A stretch of DNA of 29,550 nt. Source: a virus. A model generated the notes under the pieces. The model searched no databases, was not told where the DNA came from, and was given only the letters and a program-made list of their open reading frames with translations. The position numbers were made by a program, and so were the translations under genes. Shown in pieces: positions 27,090-29,550 of this stretch. Every line of letters starts with the position of its first letter. Position 1 is the first letter of the stretch. The DNA lies in IMG/VR virus record IMGVR_UViG_3300048593_000309, positions 1-29,550 of that record. The stretch is one strand, 5' to 3'.

Positions 27090-28786
27090 GCTTCAATCGT
27101 TTCGTCGTAGTAAATTGAATCTGCGTCCTTCACTAGCTTTTCCCAGACCTTATCCATCTTCGTAAAGCGCGGCTCTAAAACAGCAGTTTTGCGCACCAGA
27201 TCAAGCAAGACTACAGCAGCGTCGGCCAAATCAGGCGATTTTCCTGTCCGTTGCTTCATCACGGTCTTGGATTCGACCGATATCTTCCGCTTGGAATCAT
27301 CGAACATACGGGCGCAGAACTCCTGCAACGTCTCGATATCCATGCCTCCAAGGCGCTCTTCAACGGCCCATTTACGCATCGAGAACCAGAGTTCCGTTAC
27401 CTTTCTATCGTAAGCCTCATTGCATGGCCTACTGTCCTCGTCGCTGACGGGAATGGTTGATGGCGAGCCACCGAACTCGACGCGATGAATTACACCCCAT
27501 TCGCGAGTCAAGATGTCGGCCAATCCACCGCCTTCACCGCTTGAATCCAGACCAAATTTGTCCGGTGGAACGCCGCGCTTGTTGCATTCTTCTTTGACCC
27601 GATTGGCTATCTGGTAATGCACCGGCTCCGTTAACTGAGCGTTGACGGATATGTGGATGATGTCTTGAAAAAGTATGCTGACCTTGTCGTTTGCGGTGCC
27701 AACTTTGGCAAAGCGAAGGATACATCTGTCGCCGCCAAAGCCCGGATCAAGACCGGCAACGATTTGAACATTGGTCGTAAACACCAAACTTTTTGTAGGT
27801 GTGTGCGTCTCAATCAGCGATTCGGACAGAACCGTCTTGACCATGCCGTCCGGCGACCAGAATCCGCGTGTGTACTTCCAAAACGTAGGGCTTTGCTCGC
27901 CCTCATGCCGCATAGCCGACAAGACCTGATCCTGAGTAATGAGGTACGGATACTTCGTGCGGCCCTCGCTGATGTTGGGCGACTTCATGCCGTCAAAGCG
28001 TCGGCACATCCCGCGTTCTGTTAGCCAATGCTGATCTTCAATCGTTACACTGCGCCAGCCTTTTGCCGGTGTGCAGAAGCGTCCGTGCGGATCAAACTTT
28101 GAGGCGGGGTTTCCGATGACCAACATCTTAAACTCGCGGCAACCCTTAGAAAGGTTCGTACACGCTTCGAAAGCCGCTTCAGGCGTATCCGTAGCTTCGT
28201 CGATAATAACCATCACACGCTCGGCGTGGATGCCCTGAATGTTGGCCACAGCCTTTGATGTGTTGCCCTCGGCGACGGCGATAGCGGAAATGGAGTGTCG
28301 GTCGTCGCCTTTGATGGCTTGAAGACTCATCTTCGAATCGACCATGTTTCCGGGGAATCCGCGTGATTTTCGAACAAGATCCTGAAGATTGGCCCACATA
28401 CGCTTTCGGATCATCTTTGCCGTTGTAGACGTGAGAACAACGGTTGTCTTGGAAGGGTTGGCCAACCACCAAACAGTCGCAAAGAGCGTCGCGCCGAAAG
28501 TCTTTCCGCTCGCGCCGCAACCTGCCCATCCGACGTAGTCGTGTTCGCAAAGACCTTCGACTTGTGCTTCGAGCCACGGGTTCCAGCTCATCTTCGGCCA
28601 TAACATTTTCGTGGCGTTACGAAAATGATCGAAAGTACCTAGTCCGCCCTCATTCGGTTGGAGCCGATTTCTGAATGCGTAGAGTTCCAGTTCTAGGTCT
28701 GGAATCTTGACGGGCGAACGAATCCCGTACTTGTGGTCGATCAATGGATGCTCTGACACTTGCTCTGGCATAGTTTGGCCTTGCAT
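27086..28786 (-). CDS. terL: Terminase large subunit (ATPase-nuclease)
   Basis: It drives DNA packaging into the prohead. Walker A is GCGASGKT (residues 89-96 counting from ATG 28786), Walker B with catalytic Glu is VMVIIDEA (191-198), and a coupling-type motif is LVIGNPAS. The RNaseH-like nuclease begins at AGLDPGFGGDR (Asp 347), continues with FGLDSSGEGGG, and ends near SPDLADAAVVLL. The order and length (566 aa) match phage terminases. The start could also be ATG 28771 (MPEQVSEH); a TTG at 28837 is unlikely because it would overlap the divergent fibre gene. It leads the leftward structural transcript. Confidence 0.95.
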   Translation of the reverse strand: MQGQTMPEQVSEHPLIDHKYGIRSPVKIPDLELELYAFRNRLQPNEGGLGTFDHFRNATKMLWPKMSWNPWLEAQVEGLCEHDYVGWAGCGASGKTFGATLFATVWWLANPSKTTVVLTSTTAKMIRKRMWANLQDLVRKSRGFPGNMVDSKMSLQAIKGDDRHSISAIAVAEGNTSKAVANIQGIHAERVMVIIDEATDTPEAAFEACTNLSKGCREFKMLVIGNPASKFDPHGRFCTPAKGWRSVTIEDQHWLTERGMCRRFDGMKSPNISEGRTKYPYLITQDQVLSAMRHEGEQSPTFWKYTRGFWSPDGMVKTVLSESLIETHTPTKSLVFTTNVQIVAGLDPGFGGDRCILRFAKVGTANDKVSILFQDIIHISVNAQLTEPVHYQIANRVKEECNKRGVPPDKFGLDSSGEGGGLADILTREWGVIHRVEFGGSPSTIPVSDEDSRPCNEAYDRKVTELWFSMRKWAVEERLGGMDIETLQEFCARMFDDSKRKISVESKTVMKQRTGKSPDLADAAVVLLDLVRKTAVLEPRFTKMDKVWEKLVKDADSIYYDETIEA

Positions 28787-28825
28787 TAGTTCTCGCTGGA
28801 CTTGACGGTCTGGCAAAGGAAAAAT

Positions 28826-29550
28826 ATGCCGTCGCAACTTGTTTCTTCAACCGGCTGTTGCCAGCCTTGCGATACCGTTCCGGTTGTCGTGAACGTCCCC
28901 GGACCACAGGGTGCTGCGGGTACTAACGGAACAAACGGCGCGAACGGGGAAAATGCGTTCTCGTATACGACCGCGTCGTTTGTAGTTCCGACGTTTGGAG
29001 CATCGGTTGTCGTTGCGGTTGCGAACACTTCGTTTCTTCCAGAGTCGGTTGCTGGACAATTTTTTGTATCGGTTCAGGGATGCGGCTACTTGCAGGTTAC
29101 ATCGGTAGACGGCTTGCTGGTAACCCTACAAAACCCACTTGCAGGCGTTCTCGGAATCCCAAATGCGATTCCTACGACGGTGATTCCTATTGGTTCACTT
29201 ATCACGCTGTCGGGTGCAATTGGCGCTACGGGTGCGGCAGGAGCGTCTGGCGGAGCATCCTCCGCAGCGACGTACATTGTTCGAACTCCCGACGCATCGG
29301 TTCCGAGCGCAACGGCGCTCAATTCATTTTCATCTGGCTATCTCAAGACCCAAGGGTCGAGCGGATCTGGTTTTCTATCGACCGTCGCAACGGTTCCTGT
29401 CGGCGATATTAGCGGCGTGTTGCCGGTCGCAAACGGTGGAACGAACCTATCGACCGTACCTACCAATGGCCAACTGCTCATTGGCAACGGAACGGGATAC
29501 ACGCTGGCAAGTCTGACCGCAGGCTCGAATATCACGATTACGCCGGGTGC
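28826..29550 (+). CDS. Collagen-like tail-fibre protein, partial (3' end outside the window)
   Basis: ATG 28826 has AAAGGAAA 5-12 nt upstream, and the frame stays open to the window end (241 codons). The N-terminus (MPSQLVSSTGCCQPCDTVPV) contains three Cys. It is followed by a collagen-like run of G-x-x repeats (VPGPQGAAGTNGTNGANGEN, about residues 28-47), then a beta-rich body (FVVPTFGASVVVAVANTS). A second short run is GAIGATGAAGASGGASS. The later DISGVLPVANGGTNLSTVP is a typical fibre-shaft motif. It likely is a long fibre or neck appendage protein. It is divergent from terL with a gap of about 40 bases. Confidence 0.8.
   Translation, partial: MPSQLVSSTGCCQPCDTVPVVVNVPGPQGAAGTNGTNGANGENAFSYTTASFVVPTFGASVVVAVANTSFLPESVAGQFFVSVQGCGYLQVTSVDGLLVTLQNPLAGVLGIPNAIPTTVIPIGSLITLSGAIGATGAAGASGGASSAATYIVRTPDASVPSATALNSFSSGYLKTQGSSGSGFLSTVATVPVGDISGVLPVANGGTNLSTVPTNGQLLIGNGTGYTLASLTAGSNITITPG

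Overview
The window is a 29.5 kb piece of a tailed double-stranded DNA phage (Caudoviricetes) genome or prophage. It has a terminase large subunit with Walker and nuclease motifs, a 749-residue portal, a scaffold-like protein, a capsid protein, fibre proteins, holin and spanin candidates, and a recombination operon. Genes are packed with many 4-nt ATGA or GTGA overlaps. No bacterial housekeeping gene, tRNA, rRNA, CRISPR array, integrase or transposase was recognised. The host is not identifiable. A nested lipoprotein spanin candidate and two LPS-type (GT25) glycosyltransferases suggest a Gram-negative host.

Layout. (1) Positions 1-12206, all minus strand: the early/accessory block. Read in transcription order (right to left) it has small unknown genes (12206-9479), a pair of paralogous HTPGPW-type proteins, a small lysozyme-like protein, three unknown genes, a 400-base structured non-coding stretch (7317-7716), two unknown genes, then a recombination operon (leader peptide, HTH protein, RecT-like annealing protein, RecE-like nuclease, SSB-like protein, ThyX). 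The block ends in a tandem run of small coupled genes (3210-719) that share near-identical junctions, then two further genes. (2) A divergent, gene-free region at 12207-12466. (3) Positions 12467-18910, plus strand: a putative small terminase gene whose 3' end carries a perfect parS-like 16-mer, a PD-(D/E)XK-like protein, the probable major capsid gene, tandem terminators, a set of small virion or fibre genes containing two pairs of paralogues, and a lysis cassette with a spanin gene nested out of frame. (4) Positions 18975-28786, minus strand: large terminase, Cys-rich zinc-ribbon protein, portal, then a five-gene sugar cassette (two methyltransferases, two GT25 glycosyltransferases, one GH130-like protein), a small unknown gene and a scaffold-like gene. 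(5) From 28826 on, plus strand: the start of a collagen-like fibre gene that runs off the window.

How it fits together. The minus block supplies replication, recombination and nucleotide functions. The plus and minus structural blocks converge on a terminator at 18922-18953. Capsid and portal/scaffold lie on opposite strands, which is unusual. The most interesting items are the carbohydrate cassette between portal and scaffold, the parS-like palindrome, the small-gene array whose conserved junctions hold both the Shine-Dalgarno (SD) site and the C-terminal codons, and three intergenic RNA hairpins with GNRA tetraloops in the SD-poor part of the early block.
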